Part shown: piece after piece, positions 34,334 through 46,315 of the stretch
How positions within the stretch are numbered: the stretch's first letter is position 1
Layout: every line of letters begins with the position of its first letter
Source: Chaetomium olivaceum
Lineage: Eukaryota; Ascomycota; Sordariomycetes; Sordariales; Chaetomiaceae
NCBI GenBank assembly: GCA_039881045.1
Contig: JAYWVB010000007.1
Coordinates: 1-64,000, forward strand
DNA: 64,000 nucleotides
Direction: 5' to 3'
The notes under the pieces: model-generated
Told to the model about the DNA's origin: nothing
The model's database searches: none
The model's input: the letters and a program-made list of their open reading frames with translations, nothing else
Program-made: the position numbers and the translations under genes

Positions 34334-36371
34334 GTCGTCTGCATGGTGTCTCGGAATCCACCGGATGCTTCTGGCCGGGGCTGGGCCGGACGCGAGGGCG
34401 CAACGAGCATCTTAAGTAGTGCCTCAATCGGTCTGTGCTGTCATCTCCGTCGCCATGTCGCAACAACTGCCAGCGTCGGTATTTTTTTTCTCAACCTCCC
34501 CTAATCCCTGTGCTGGGTCCAGTCCATCGGCTCGGCAACGTGGCGGTCAACCATGGCGTGCAGCACCGGCTCGCCCAATGGAACCAGGGTTCGCGACAAG
34601 AACGACGGGGGATTTTCCATGGCAGCGGCGCACACTAGGCCGGGGGCGGTGTTGGAGGGTCAAGCAAGACGAACCATCAGTTCTGCATAACGTTACGCAT
34701 ATCGCTCCATGTTACCGATGTGTCGGACGGGTATTCGTGCTGCCAACGAAGCTGCCTCGGCTGCATCCGGTTCGAGAAAGTGCATGCAAAAGCCGCATGG
34801 ACGAGCGCCCGGGTGACGTGTTCGGGAGTCTTGCTGCCGGGGCCTTTGGAGCTGGGGTTGTCTCGATCGTTCTCAGCGAACCAAAAATGCCGAAACCGAC
34901 GGCGAGGGTCGACCCGGATTGGCGGTTTTGGTGCCTGACATCATGGCAGGCAAAGGCGGGGGGCCATGCTCAGGAAGAAAAAAAATAAAACAAGCTGAAA
35001 AAAGACGAAGGATCTGTTCCCGAACACGAGGCTGTCGTGTCGAGGTCGTTGATGCCCGGCCTCAATTGCAGCCACGCGCACACAGGTTGAGTAAGGTTAG
35101 GTACCTTAATCTTATTCCAGGTTGTGTGGTTCAGGTTGAGAAGGAGGCAGGCTCAGGTTCCAGGTTGTGTCGGGCTGAGCTTGGCGGACGCCCATTGTGC
35201 CTGCCGTTGTCAGCCGCGGATGGTTGATTTTTGATGAGGGGTTGCTTACTTAATAAACTAAATCAGGTCCTGACCTGGCAGGCGCGCTGTCCGGCGGCCC
35301 ATCGCGTGAAAACCGCGGAGCAGGAACAACAAAGTTCAGCATTGGCGTCCATCACCTGAGATCCCGTCCCAGGGCAGGTCTTGCCTGCCAGCCATATCGA
35401 GCTGCCCAGGTGGCGTAAAACCGGTCAATTTCCGAGACGGAAGTCCCACGCGACACCGGGAACTTGGAAGCGACTCCTTAACACCAACAAGCGAGCTGCG
35501 ACCTGCGACCTGCGAGCAAGCCATGCGATGCGATTGCGTGCAGCACAAGCGGCGATCCTAACTAGGGACGGCTGAAAAAGCCAGCCAGGCAGACGGGATG
35601 GCCTACGATGCTGTTATAACGGCAGCGACAGCAGCGATTCGACTCTGGAAATAAAAACAATTGCCGCCCATCCCCGTGACCAGAATCACTCCTTCTTGCA
35701 GTCCAGGTCCCCACGAATTGCGATTGGCCTTTGGGTCACAGAGGCGAACACTCCCCACCACCAATGGAAATCGTGCTTGTACCACGGCGCGGGGGTTCAG
35801 CACCGTCCAGGCCATGGGAGGCCATCCAACACGACCAGTCAGATGCCGTTGCAGGCCACCCCGCAATCTGTGCCGCCAGAATATTGGAGCCCTTCGAGCC
35901 TATCGCAACCACCAGATGCTGCGGGAACGTGTGACGGCGGCAGCCGGGTGTGGGAATGAGATGGTGTGCACTTTTGTTGGTCGGGACCAGTCCTCTTGGC
36001 ACTCGATATCTCCTATTGTCCTCGCAAGCGACCCAACAGATTCATGCTCTAAGCACGTATCATGCCATTTCGCGGTGGGACTTCATGGCAGTCCCGCTGA
36101 TCTAGACAAGGGGTGGCGAGGGGCAGCGAGGGGCCAACTTGGGGATGTGACGGTTTATCAACGGCCAGTAACCCCACCGTCGGGACCTGCATATGGCGGC
36201 GTATATACAAAAAGGTGCGCCTCTGCCCTGCTGGGCTTTGTCTAGGTTCCCTGGTTGAACTCTGAGACCTCGACCGTCTTGGCCATCCCCAGACCGTGCC
36301 ATGCTGCACACCGAGACTGAGACACCCGCGTCCGTGGCCACCGAGACGGGACCGAATCCTGTGCGACCTCG
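34334..36371. other. Intergenic region with short tandem motifs
   Basis: About 2 kb between divergent genes. Near 35085-35165 the unit CAGGTTGWG recurs four times, with TAGGTACCTTA at about 35097. A CTGCGACCTGCGA repeat lies near 35500. Otherwise only chance frames are seen. Confidence 0.4.
36202..36209 (+). promoter_or_regulatory. Possible TATA box of SAT4-type gene 2
   Basis: TATATACA lies about 165 nt before the ATG at 36372. Confidence 0.35.
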
Positions 36372-37677
36372 ATGGCTTCGACCGACTCCGACAATGTCGG
36401 GGACCTCTCGCACACGTCGCTCCTCATCCTGATCTGGGTTTTCTTCTCAGCCGCCTTCCTCCTCGTCGCCCTCCGCACCGTCATCCGCATCCGCTCTCCC
36501 GCGACCCGCCAGGTTGCCCCCCTGGAAGACTGCTGGATCTTCTTGGCCCTCGCCGCACTGCTGGCTCTGTGCATCCTCGAGACCATCCAACTCCCCAGCC
36601 AGTACTACATCACCGGCGTGCTGTCGGGTGTCATCCCGCTCACTTCGTTCGAGACCGTCATCGCCCACACCGAGCGCTACCTGCTCTTCCAGTTCCCCAT
36701 CACCATCCTCTTCTGGACCGTACTGTGGTCCGTCAAGGCGGCCTTCCTCGCCCTGTACTGGCGCCTGTTCCGCGACCTGACGTGGTACCGCCGCGTCTGG
36801 TTTGTTCTGTCCATCTTCACCTTGCTCGCCTACGGGGGTTGCGTGACCACCCTCGTGGTTTCCTGCGGGCCTGATGTCAGGAACTTCTTCGCCTTCAACA
36901 AATGTGCGGGGCCTCGGAATGTGTGGTCCAGCAACTTCAGCGTCTACTTCAGCACCGCCGTCGATGTGTTCACCGATGTCTGCATCATGGCCATGCCGCT
37001 GCGCCTCATCTACAACGTCAAGGTGTCGTTCAAACAGAAGCTCGGGCTGGTCTGTGTCTTTAGCCTTGGCTTTGTCATGATCGTCTTTGCCATCATCCGC
37101 GCGAACCAGAGCTTAGCCCAACAGGGGTTTGTCAACTTGACAATGCTTATGGTCTGGTCCACCTTGGCGGCCGCGATATGTAAGTTCTTTCTCAACCGGT
37201 CGATCTTAATCATGACCATCATCTATCACAACATTCAACTAACCCGTTTCAGCGGTTCTCGTCGGCACACTCCCCGCCCTCAAAGTCCTCATCACCACTA
37301 CCGTCCGCGCCTCCGAAAACCGCTCCGGCGACGGCTCCCGGGGCACCCAGCGGAAAAACTCCGTCTTCACCCACAAGAGCGTAAAAAGCACAAAAAGCGT
37401 TGCCCTCGGCTCGCTTAGGAGAGACAGCCACAATCTCAGGTCGGTAACCGGGTCGAACACGGACGCGACCGAGTCGCAGGAGGAGATTCTGGTGCAGCGA
37501 GACGTGGTGCGTTCCTCTGTGCTGCACGATGTCAAACACATCGCTGATATTTTACGCGACAGACTGTCACCTACACCCCAGTCGCACGTCCGTCCCCAAC
37601 CCGCTATCACCAGAGATACCAGGAACCGTAGATGCAATGATGGCCCAGAGCCGTGGTGGGGGGGCGTTGGCGTTTAG
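36372..37677 (+). CDS. SAT4-type rhodopsin-fold integral membrane protein 2
   Basis: Model: join(36372..37179,37253..37677), 410 residues, with a 73-nt intron (GTAAGT, branch CTAAC, TTTCAG). Seven hydrophobic helices occupy roughly residues 15-290. Landmarks are LRTVIRIRS, PLEDCWIFLALAALLALCIL, WSVKAAFLALYWRLFRD and FNKCAGPRNVWSSNFS (the Cys-containing loop). AVDVFTDVCIMAMPLRLIYN and GTLPALKVLI follow. The tail is Ser/Thr-rich with RKNSVFTHKSVKSTKSV, then a charged helix (SSVLHDVKHIADILRDRLSP). It is only distantly similar to the copy at 31-33 kb, so this is not a recent duplication. Intact. Confidence 0.82.
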
Positions 37678-40565
37678 ATTTCTTCTTGGTCGCCCGCTTT
37701 TAATCACCAATATAATCTTGTTTATTTGATGATCGTAATTGCCATCAGTTTGAACTGCCAGACCAAGTCCACAGTGCGAGGAAGTGACTGTGTGTGCTAC
37801 CCTGCCAAGACCATGAGAAGTGCGCCGTTCTTTGGCAACTGGTGACAGGGGCAGAGGGGGTGGGATGGCAGGATGGATCATGGATGGCGGGCCACTGAAT
37901 TCGTTGCATAATGGCCTGAGCATGAGCATCTAACTGTAAGGGGGTTGATATGTAACAATCTCTGTCCTCAAGTTGCTTTAATAACTGCTGTCCTGTCCTC
38001 GGGACGCGATTGTCTGCTTCTCTGCCACCCCCGCGTAACGTCTAGCGTTCGATTCCTGGCTGAACCTATGTTTTTTCATCCCTTAGCACAAAGACTCTCT
38101 GGATACCGTGTACAAACTAAACTCCTGGTGTTTCTAAGCAATCAACATGTTCCGCGAAGATTGGGCATTTCCATAGCGTATCAAACGATTGTTTAATTCC
38201 CTTTGTTGAAAGAAATACCATTTTACAATTCCCTTTATTGAAAGAATACCATTTTAACGGTTCCATCTTCCTACCATCCCGAAAAGGATATACCTTTTGC
38301 CCAACAATCTGGAAATTTACTCGTCCCATACCTGTAAATCAGTACTCCGACCCCCCAAGCCACGCATCACACGCACTTCGGCAAGCCCTACGGCCCGGCA
38401 TTTGACTTTTTTTTTTATTCCAAGATTCCAGGTTCGGCCCACCTTTTGACCCGACATTGGCACGTGAACAGGGCATCATGTTCTATATGCGTCTTCTGCA
38501 TCGGAACGTGCTGGTTGTGGGGATGCGCTGGGACAACCTGGAAGGTCTCACTCCTCAGCGGCCAGCGCATTCAGTACCTAACCTCCATCAGAAGGTGAAA
38601 TGAACATCGGGCCACCCCTTCCGGGCTCTGCCGAGCTCTGCCGGTCTCTACTGGTCGTCGACCAATTCCCGATCGACGCCCTGTTTGCTGGGGAACGCTC
38701 TCACAGCGGCACGTCAACGGTCGGGCTTGCAGAGGACAAAGATTCGCAACGGATGCGCACACCCCACCGTGGCTTTTTCAGTTGCCTTTCACCAATCCCA
38801 GAATCATCCCGTTTAATCTCGGTTCGATGCAGTCGACTTTCGGTGATGCGACTCACCCACGCCAAGCGGCTCGCGTCAAGATAACTACGATCGACTACAT
38901 GGGGAACTAACTTCACTCGAGTGGATGCAACGCCTCCATCCATTATTGAGGTTCGAGAAACGCTATCATCCTCAGCGTCTGCAGGCCGGGGATTCTCATC
39001 CGTGTGCGGTTGGGCGAAAGATTCTCAGGGTTATGGCCTTGTGTACCTAAGGAACCCTTTTGCGGCGGGTTTTTTTTTCCAAAGCGACACCCACACATGT
39101 CACACTGTACACAACCCAGGCCGCCTCCACACAGGTTGCCACGGCCCGTTTGGCATGCCACGGGAAGCAACATGGCAAATCTGCAGACCCAAAACATTTT
39201 TCCCGGGGAGAAATCCGGCCGTTCACATCGCCCATCAATCAGCCTCTGATAGGGTGTTCGCCAGATCGTCTACGGTCTGGCAATCAGTCCCAACGTCCCC
39301 GAGAAGCAGCACCTCTTTGCCTCCGAAGTCTTTCTCCCCATAAAGATGTTTTAACAAGCAATGTGATGGCAATCCCCCAAAACTGTGCCGCTGCTTGGTG
39401 CGACAGGTAGAACTTTCAAAGGCAATAGCTGAAATAGCGGTCGTGGGCCGACGGTCGACTGTCCAGGTGGTCTTGCGAGATGCTGGAAGCCTGGAATGGA
39501 AGTTACCGTCACCCCGGTCGCGAGGGGGTTTCGCCATTGGGACAAGGTACCTTACCTTAGGCCCCATTGGGTTAGGCATCCCCGACCGAATCCTTGCAGT
39601 GCACCCGACGCCAGCGCCCTCCGCAGGCATCGCCGATGGCCGGCGTGCCGGCCTCAACAAAACTCATCGCGGCACCGGCCCGAGTTGGTTTTGCCGACTT
39701 TTCAACCCCTGCCGAGCCAGTACAGTAAGGCACTGATGACGCCGGCTCTGGGCCACCACAACGGCCAAACACGCTGGGGGGCTGTTCCACTTGGAACCAT
39801 GTAAAGGGAAAGTGGTCCCGTCGCGTAGGATTGACTCGGCGCTCTACGGGCCTATCTGAGTGACGTTTTGGCCAAATCAGGCCTTCGTTACTCCGTAGGT
39901 GACCTGGGCGGCCTTGGGCTCAGTTAAGGTACTGTGTCCGCTAGAGTCCCGTCACTCCCGTGACGATGCAAATGTCTGGGTACCTTACTGACAACACGCT
40001 TCGAGGCAAAACGTACAAGCGAGTAACCAAGAATAAACATGAACATGCACTCAACTGAAAGTCCGTATCAGTCATTCAATTGAAGCCCATTCACACACAC
40101 ATGGCCAGGTATAAGCACATACATCTCAAATGCCGGCTTGTACCTTTCACATGTTGTTGACAATGAAGAACAATCTAGTCCCTCCTGCAAATACATCCAT
40201 GTTCGCTGCTCAAGTCACTTGTTCATCTCTATCCCAACCTGTGAAGTCCATCCCCGTCTGCACCGAAAATTTATATTTAAGAACATGATATCACAGGTAA
40301 CCTAGGTACTCTGTATGAAGTGGCAGTAGACTTCTTGGCAGCCTTTCATCACAAAATCTCAGCAGGAAATCAAGAAGATACTGGAAACAGTACAATGCCG
40401 GAACTTAAGCTTCACGTTTTCTCCTGGGTATGCTGCAAATGCACGCCCCTTAACGACCCGCACTCCAGGCAGCAAGCGACGGCAAAGGATGCATCTAACC
40501 TCCTCTGCCGTAACGTGATTGGAGGTACCGGAAACACGGCAACACATCACCACAAGGACACCAAG
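37678..40565. other. Gene desert, left part
   Basis: No gene is supported. A roughly 32-bp direct duplication lies at 38197-38228 and 38232-38262 (TTCCCTTTGTTGAAAGAA and TTCCCTTTATTGAAAGAA). There is a poly-T tract at about 38410. TACCTAGGTA- or GGTACCTTA-like motifs occur near 39547, 39980 and 40302. Confidence 0.4.
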
Positions 40566-41625
40566 TCTTCACCGCGGTGGAAACATTCTCAATTATTTAC
40601 GAATTTGCAGAAGATGCAATCCAAAAAGGGTCAACAGGTGCAGGACCCAAGACACACAACAGTGTGTAACCACAGCCCTTTCAGCTGTGAAGACTGCGAA
40701 ATTTTCCAGTCTTAACTCTTACCACTCCTCTTAGTACCCCCCCCATGAGGTACCTGAGGTTGTTGGTTCAAATCCAGCTCCCCCCAACCCTTTTTTTTTT
40801 ACGAAGGCCTTGCCCCACCTTTGTAACGACGGCCGTAAGCCCACCCTGCTGTGTAACCGGTGCTAAACCTTACGCTAACTTGGCTTAGCTATAAGGAGGG
40901 AGGTACTCGCTACACCTCTCGCCACGTCCGATGGCCACAGGGCTCGCCACACGTCTTGTGCACACGACGTGGAAAAACTATATATTGTCTGGTACTTCGT
41001 TATTGTACCCGCCTAAGGCCACGATATGGTCTCTACCAACAACGCGATGTGGTAGCGTAGCGAAGGGAGAGGGAGAAGAAGGGAGTGGGGTACGATGTTT
41101 GGTTAGTGGCTCGAGGTGTAAAGCAGGGTGGGGATGTAGGGGTTTTCAGCTGGCCTGGTACTGAGATCGGCTTTAAAGTCGCTTATAGCTGAGGAACGGT
41201 TTTTCCCACTGAGTTAGTTGTTGATGGACCATATATGCTTTGTACGCAGCGAGTCGAGTAAATTAACCTCATCCTTGATACGAAAGGCGGGAGCGAACGA
41301 GATTACAAGAAACATATAGGGCTATGCCGACTTGCTAGCGTAAAAGCCTAGTGCCCAAAAATATGGGTATGCGCTCGGCGTATTTGTAAACCTTATTTTC
41401 CATTACTCCCAATATCCCCATCCTCGACAACCTCAGGTATTTCATGGGGTTACCAAGAGGAGTGGTGAGAGTTAAAGACTGCTGGAAAACTTCGTAGTCT
41501 CCATAGCCGAAAGGGCTGTAGTTACACACTATTGTGTGTTTTGGGTCCTGTAACTGTTGACCCTTTTTAGACTGCATCTGCTGCAAATTCGTAAATAATT
41601 GAGAATCTTTCCACCGCGGTGAAGA
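40566..41625. repeat. About 199-bp imperfect inverted repeat pair flanking 663 bp
   Basis: The left arm 40566-40763 and right arm 41427-41625 align in opposite orientation from TCTTCACCGCGGTGGAAA to ACCTGAGGTTGT, at roughly 80-85% identity by eye. Differences are mostly transitions, with one CAG insertion in the right arm. Each arm can be read as a similar peptide (SSPRWKxSQLFTNLQxMQSK) in outward orientation. This suggests two decaying copies of one repeat family, or a terminal-inverted-repeat element. The middle has no supported ORF. Confidence 0.75.
40755..40800 (+). other. tRNA-like B box followed by a T run
   Basis: GGTTCAAATCC (about 40765-40775) matches the Pol III B box and can form a five-pair T arm. 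It is followed by an acceptor-like CCCCCC and a run of ten T. No D arm, anticodon arm or matching 5' acceptor strand is present upstream, so this is not a tRNA gene. It may be a tRNA-derived fragment. Confidence 0.25.
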
Positions 41626-43139
41626 ATTGGTCAAGTAGATGTAGGCTTCGAAGAGGTTAAATAGTTTTTTTGTATTCCTAGTTCTACGTGGTAATTCAGT
41701 TTCATTATATGAGATGATAAAGCAAGCAAATCAAGAAAGACCTAATAGTAAAGAAGGAATCTAATGAATAAAGAAGGGGATAAACATAGGAATAGGCCGT
41801 GCTTCGAGTACAATTACATGTTCACCATTGATCATACCTACACAATATATTATGGGCACAAACTCATGAGGTGTTCGCTTCAATGGATGAGGATGGGATG
41901 GAAGCAAGAAATGCATCGAGGAACACAACTACGCGTGACCTTTCTGGGGTGGCACACATGTCACAGCGAGTGAGCTGCTCAGACATGCCGGATTTCCAGG
42001 TTGCCAAACCACAAGCCACTGGTGACCAATCTCCGCGCATCGACGTGTGGCTGGTCACTGGTACGTGTGTGTGGGCGCATGGTGTGCAGACCACTGCATA
42101 CAGGCACAGCGGCGTGGACAGAAGTCCAGAACGATCCGTTGCTGGTTCCATCGCTCGCGGGCATCTGAAGAATGGTTGATGACGCTCACATTCTACGGCC
42201 CCCTAGCCTTTACTGGCACTTCGCAATCTAATCCAGGCAAGGACTGAGGCGGCTACCCGTCACCACCACGCGTTTGCTTCAAGCGGTCGGGGTTGATCCG
42301 CCCCACCCCCAACCAAATAACCACTCCTCATCGGTGTCACTAGGTGTCTTTTGAACCGGTAAGAGGCACTCATGGGCTTTGAATTATGGCCGCGGTCGCT
42401 AAGTTGGCGGCGGTTGGCGCGTGCACAGTAATAGCTCCCTGAACGACCGAAAAGGCAGAAACTAGGTCAAATTGCGCAGACGCGAAAACGACTCTCAGTA
42501 CCGGAGACTTCCTGACCTCTTGGGTATTCGTTGGTCAAAAAATCAAGGGCCGATTAGCCCAAGCGAAACTATCCGGAGCCTGGCCTCAGACCTGCCACAC
42601 GGAGAAGCGGGCAGCTGGCCTCAGGCGGCCGCCTGCGGATTGTAGATTGCCAGCTAGATCGGGACGGACGGGTCTGGTTCCCCAGCGCCTTACCGACCAA
42701 GAAAAGTGAATGGGGCCCGTCAAACCCTGTGACCCATGGCTGCTGGCAAGACATGCCGCACAGCTACCGAACCCGGAGACCCGCTATCCCATTTCAGAAA
42801 TGTAGCTGCGGACTCCCGCCCAAGACAGCCAGTAGAGGAAAAAAGCGCAATGTTGGGACCGAATCGTGGGTCAGATCTACCTGCGGCCCCTGCATGAGCC
42901 GTGGGAATAGCAACAGTCGACATTGGAGTGCCAGGGTAACTCGCTCGGGACGGCGGGACTGGCAAATACAGCGTGGCAGGTGTCGGCTGTCGAGCGGATT
43001 GAAGACGATGGTATAGGGGCCACTCCACCCCTCCTCCTTCCCCCCCGGAAGGACAAACGTCTCCGATACCCTTTCCCCCTAGAATCCTCAAACCTCTCTT
43101 AGACTTGTTGCGCTTACGCTGATTTGTACCTCTTGCATT
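41626..43139. other. Gene desert, right part, and promoter of the minisatellite membrane-protein gene
   Basis: Chance frames only. A TATAGGGG-like element lies near 43010, about 130 nt before the next ATG. Confidence 0.35.
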
Positions 43140-46100
43140 ATGGCTCCGATCAACGGAGAGACACCCGACGATATCGCCGATCTTGCGGAGCAGTCTATAA
43201 ATGTCTTTACGGCGGCTCTCGCTCTGTTTGGCGAGCAAGTGATGAGGCAGTTCCTTAGTACGACCCGCGGCTGGCAAGACTACCTCCTACTTGCTTCGGG
43301 CCCCCTTGGTGTTCTACCGATTACCATTAACATTATCCGCATTGCGGGACCGGAATGGACGAAAGTCTTGATTGGAAGGTATGGTGCCCGGTTATATATC
43401 GTACTACACCTGGGGTGTACGAGACGGTCCGAGTCGCTAACCATATCATCTACATATTCAGGTCCAGAGACGAGCCAGCCGTGATCGAAAAGGAATTGTT
43501 ATCCTCCACATCCACCGGGGTTTGTGAGGCCTGGACAGGAACGACCATCTCTCGCACCAAAGGATCCTTGCCACTGGGTAGCATAACCACACTCATCGTC
43601 ACCAAGAATGGAACCATCCTCGACCTTGAACGCCACTTGGTCTTGCCAGCCGAAGTCCGCAAGGGTGAACGCGCACGTACTCATTGGTGGCTCGAAACCA
43701 AGGCCAAGAACAAGCACGCGGACTTCAAGTTCATCGTTAATGGCGCGCCCAACTTTACTTTGAGTCTTCGGAAACCCAGCAGGTGGCGTCACGAAAGGAC
43801 CCTTGTTGTTGTGGTTGGCCTGGCAATCCAGGCTGTTGCTTGGGGTCTTGTTTGCCTTTTCGTTGGGCTGGACAACTCCCCGGCTTCCAACAACTCCCCG
43901 GCTTCCAACAACCCCCTAGTACCCAACAACTCTCTGGCTGCCAACAATCCCCCAGCTGCCAACAACTCCCCAGCTGCCAACAGCCTACCAGCTGCCAACA
44001 GCCCCCTGGTATCCAAAACCCCCCCAGCTACCAACAATCCCCTAGCTGCCAACAATCCCCTAGCTGCCAACAGCCCCCTGGTGTCCAAAAGCCCCCTGGT
44101 GTCCAAAAGCCCCCTGGTGTCCAAAAGCCCCCTGGTGTCCAAAAGCCCCCTGGTGTCCAAAAGCCCCCAGCTTCCAACAGCCCCCCGGCTACCAACAATC
44201 CCCCAGCTGCCAACAGCCCCCTGGTGTCCAAAAGCCCCCCAGCTTCCAACGGCCCCCTAGTAGCCAATGCCCCCCTGGCAGTCAACAACCTCCCAGCATC
44301 TAATATCATCTTCGAGGCTGAGGGACCCCCGGTAGCCGACAGCATGCCGGCATCTAACAACCCTCCGGAGGCTAACGATCCTCCAACGGTTAATGGCCCC
44401 CTAGTAACCAACAGCCTCCCGGTATCCAACGGCCTTCCGGTATCTAATGGCCTTCTGGCATCTAACAACCCTCCAGCGTCTGGCAACCCCTCGGCGTCCG
44501 ACAATCCCCCGGCGGCCCTAGTCTGGATCCAGCGTGGCTGCCGCGTTGAAGGGCAGGACTTCCCCCCATACACGATCTGGAAGCCTTCGCAGGCTGGGGA
44601 CGGTGATATGGCCATCCATACCTCGCTACGGAATGAGAACGCCATGAATCACTGGTAGTGAGTTTACACTCCCTTACCCGCTTCTGCCGCGGGCCTTGTA
44701 CTGGTACTAACCGTGGTAGCATGCGGGTGGCAATGGCACTAGCGGTGCTCGCGGCTCCTGACAGCCTTCTTCAGCTATACGCAATATGTTCGCTTCATTG
44801 GGAGGTCGCGGTGATCCAAGTTGTTGCTGTCTTTCTGGTAACTGTACTCCGGGCGATTGCCCGGCGTGACCTAGCCCTGGATCCCCCAAACTTCAAGGTC
44901 ACCGGTACTCAGGAACTGGCTTCTCTCGTCATCTCCATTTCCGCGGCGGCCAAGTCAAATGCTCTCCGAAGCTCAGACGGAATAAAGAAGTGGGCTCAGG
45001 AGATGAACACTTCGGCAACGGATTTTCGGTGGGAGCTAGTCACCAGCCAGCTGCGTCCTTCACTCCAGGAAGGGGCTGTCAGAGCCACAGTCAAGACCAT
45101 CGCAAATTCGCAAGCGAGTGTCCCCTCGTGGAGCTCGATACAGTGGGTAGAGGAACCCCCCAAAACCACGGCTGTCGGGCCTCTCGTGGAGGTCACGGGA
45201 TTCAATTCAGCAGCAAAGGAAGTGCCTCATCTCGTGCGACCTGATGTAATAACGGTGGCGGAAGACCTGGTAAAGGCACTTGAGGGCGTTGCCGAGATAC
45301 TGAGTACTGAGGGCCCCGCATATGTTTGCTGGAAGACCCATCCAATTTTTGGCGTGGGCTCCACGGACTACCTCAAGTGGGAGATTCACCTCGCTCACGG
45401 TGAGGCAGACCAGGCAGGGGCTATCAAACTGAAACCGCTTGCGTTCTGTTTCAAGCGTGAGCGCAGGGAGGTGGGGACGGATCTTGCGCGGTATGACTGG
45501 GTTCTCCAGAAACCTAAAAGGCTGCGTGCCGTGTTATCTCTATGGCTGAGCCAGTTGGGTGGCGCCAGGCCGGGCTCGGACAGGAGGGTGTTCAAGGATG
45601 AAGACCTCTACAAGCCGCAAGAATGCTATCGCATTGCGAGAGTAGGCTCGTCGCGGTCTTCCTCCAACTTTAAGACGGCCGGGGCCACGGTGGAACACTG
45701 GACCGGATGCAGGCTGTATGAATGCAACCTGAAAGAGCAAAAGCCGGGGGACCCTATCGACGATGACCACTACGAGATCGCGTCACAGGTTTGCTTCGGG
45801 ATAAATCTTTGCAACTCAGTCCCTAGGTAAGTGTACTACCTTCGCTCTCCTATAACCCTTAAACGATGATACTAACACCTAATTCTAGGGAGGATGCCGC
45901 GGTTTCTGCGAGCCACGCCCCCGTGCTCTCGACACCACAAGATGCTCCTCCGCAGTCATGTTATGTCACACATGCGACAGACAAGAGCTTGGCAACGCAA
46001 TGTGCAGAGGAGCTCTTTTCTCTGTTCATTGATGCTATCGCGGCCCAGATCGAGAAGATTGAGTGGGGGGCGAACACGGCACCCTACAAGCGAGGTAGTA

Positions 46101-46315
46101 GGCGACTGTGGGATAATCCGTTGTTAAGCGCCATCGCTGCTGTCGCACAGAAGCATCTAAACCTAACCCAAGAAGCAGCCTTTGGCACTCGTCGTTCCGT
46201 CCTTTGCTCGGTACAACGTTTTACCCCAGCGCCGGCGGTAAGCAGGTGGGCACCCGGGAAGTGGTGGCGTAGGAGGTATGACGAGATGGAAGATGGCCAG
46301 TATGATTCTGAGTAA
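43140..46315 (+). CDS. Multi-pass membrane protein with a hypervariable minisatellite-encoded loop (one frame break)
   Basis: Model: 43140..43378, 43462..44657, 44720..45826, 45889..46315. The introns are 83, 62 and 62 nt, and corrected length is about 989 residues. The N-terminal part (VFTAALALFGEQVMRQFL, then GWQDYLLLASGPLGVLPIT, IGR, and VIEKELLSSTSTGVCEAW) matches a fungal membrane-protein family. I recall that family from many Sordariomycetes, often in variable copies, but I have no name for it. After a transmembrane helix (TLVVVVGLAIQAVAWGLVCL) comes an Asn/Ser/Pro/Ala repeat of about 210 residues (43870-44520) built from 18-nt units. A second pair of helices (MRVAMALAVLAAPDSLLQLY; VAVIQVVAVFLVTVLRAIAR) and a soluble C-terminal domain follow. 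At about 44163 the frame shifts inside the repeat because one C is missing from a run. Function unknown. Confidence 0.7.
43870..44520 (+). repeat. Coding minisatellite, 18-nt period
   Basis: The units encode six-residue blocks of the type xNNxPA, xNSPLV or SKSPLV. Five identical copies of AGCCCCCTGGTGTCCAAA run from 44072 to 44161. Flanking units diverge progressively (NNSPAS, NNPLVP, NNPPAA, NGLPVS). The array is a likely site of unequal exchange and copy-number variation. Confidence 0.85.

Noticed and set aside
34419..34988. 189-codon plus-strand frame
   Set aside because: Promoter region between divergent genes; low-quality frame with no domain and an overlapping alternative frame.
38040..38070. 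B-box-like GTTCGATTCC, possible tRNA
   Set aside because: Flanking bases do not pair as a T arm and no D or anticodon arm is present.
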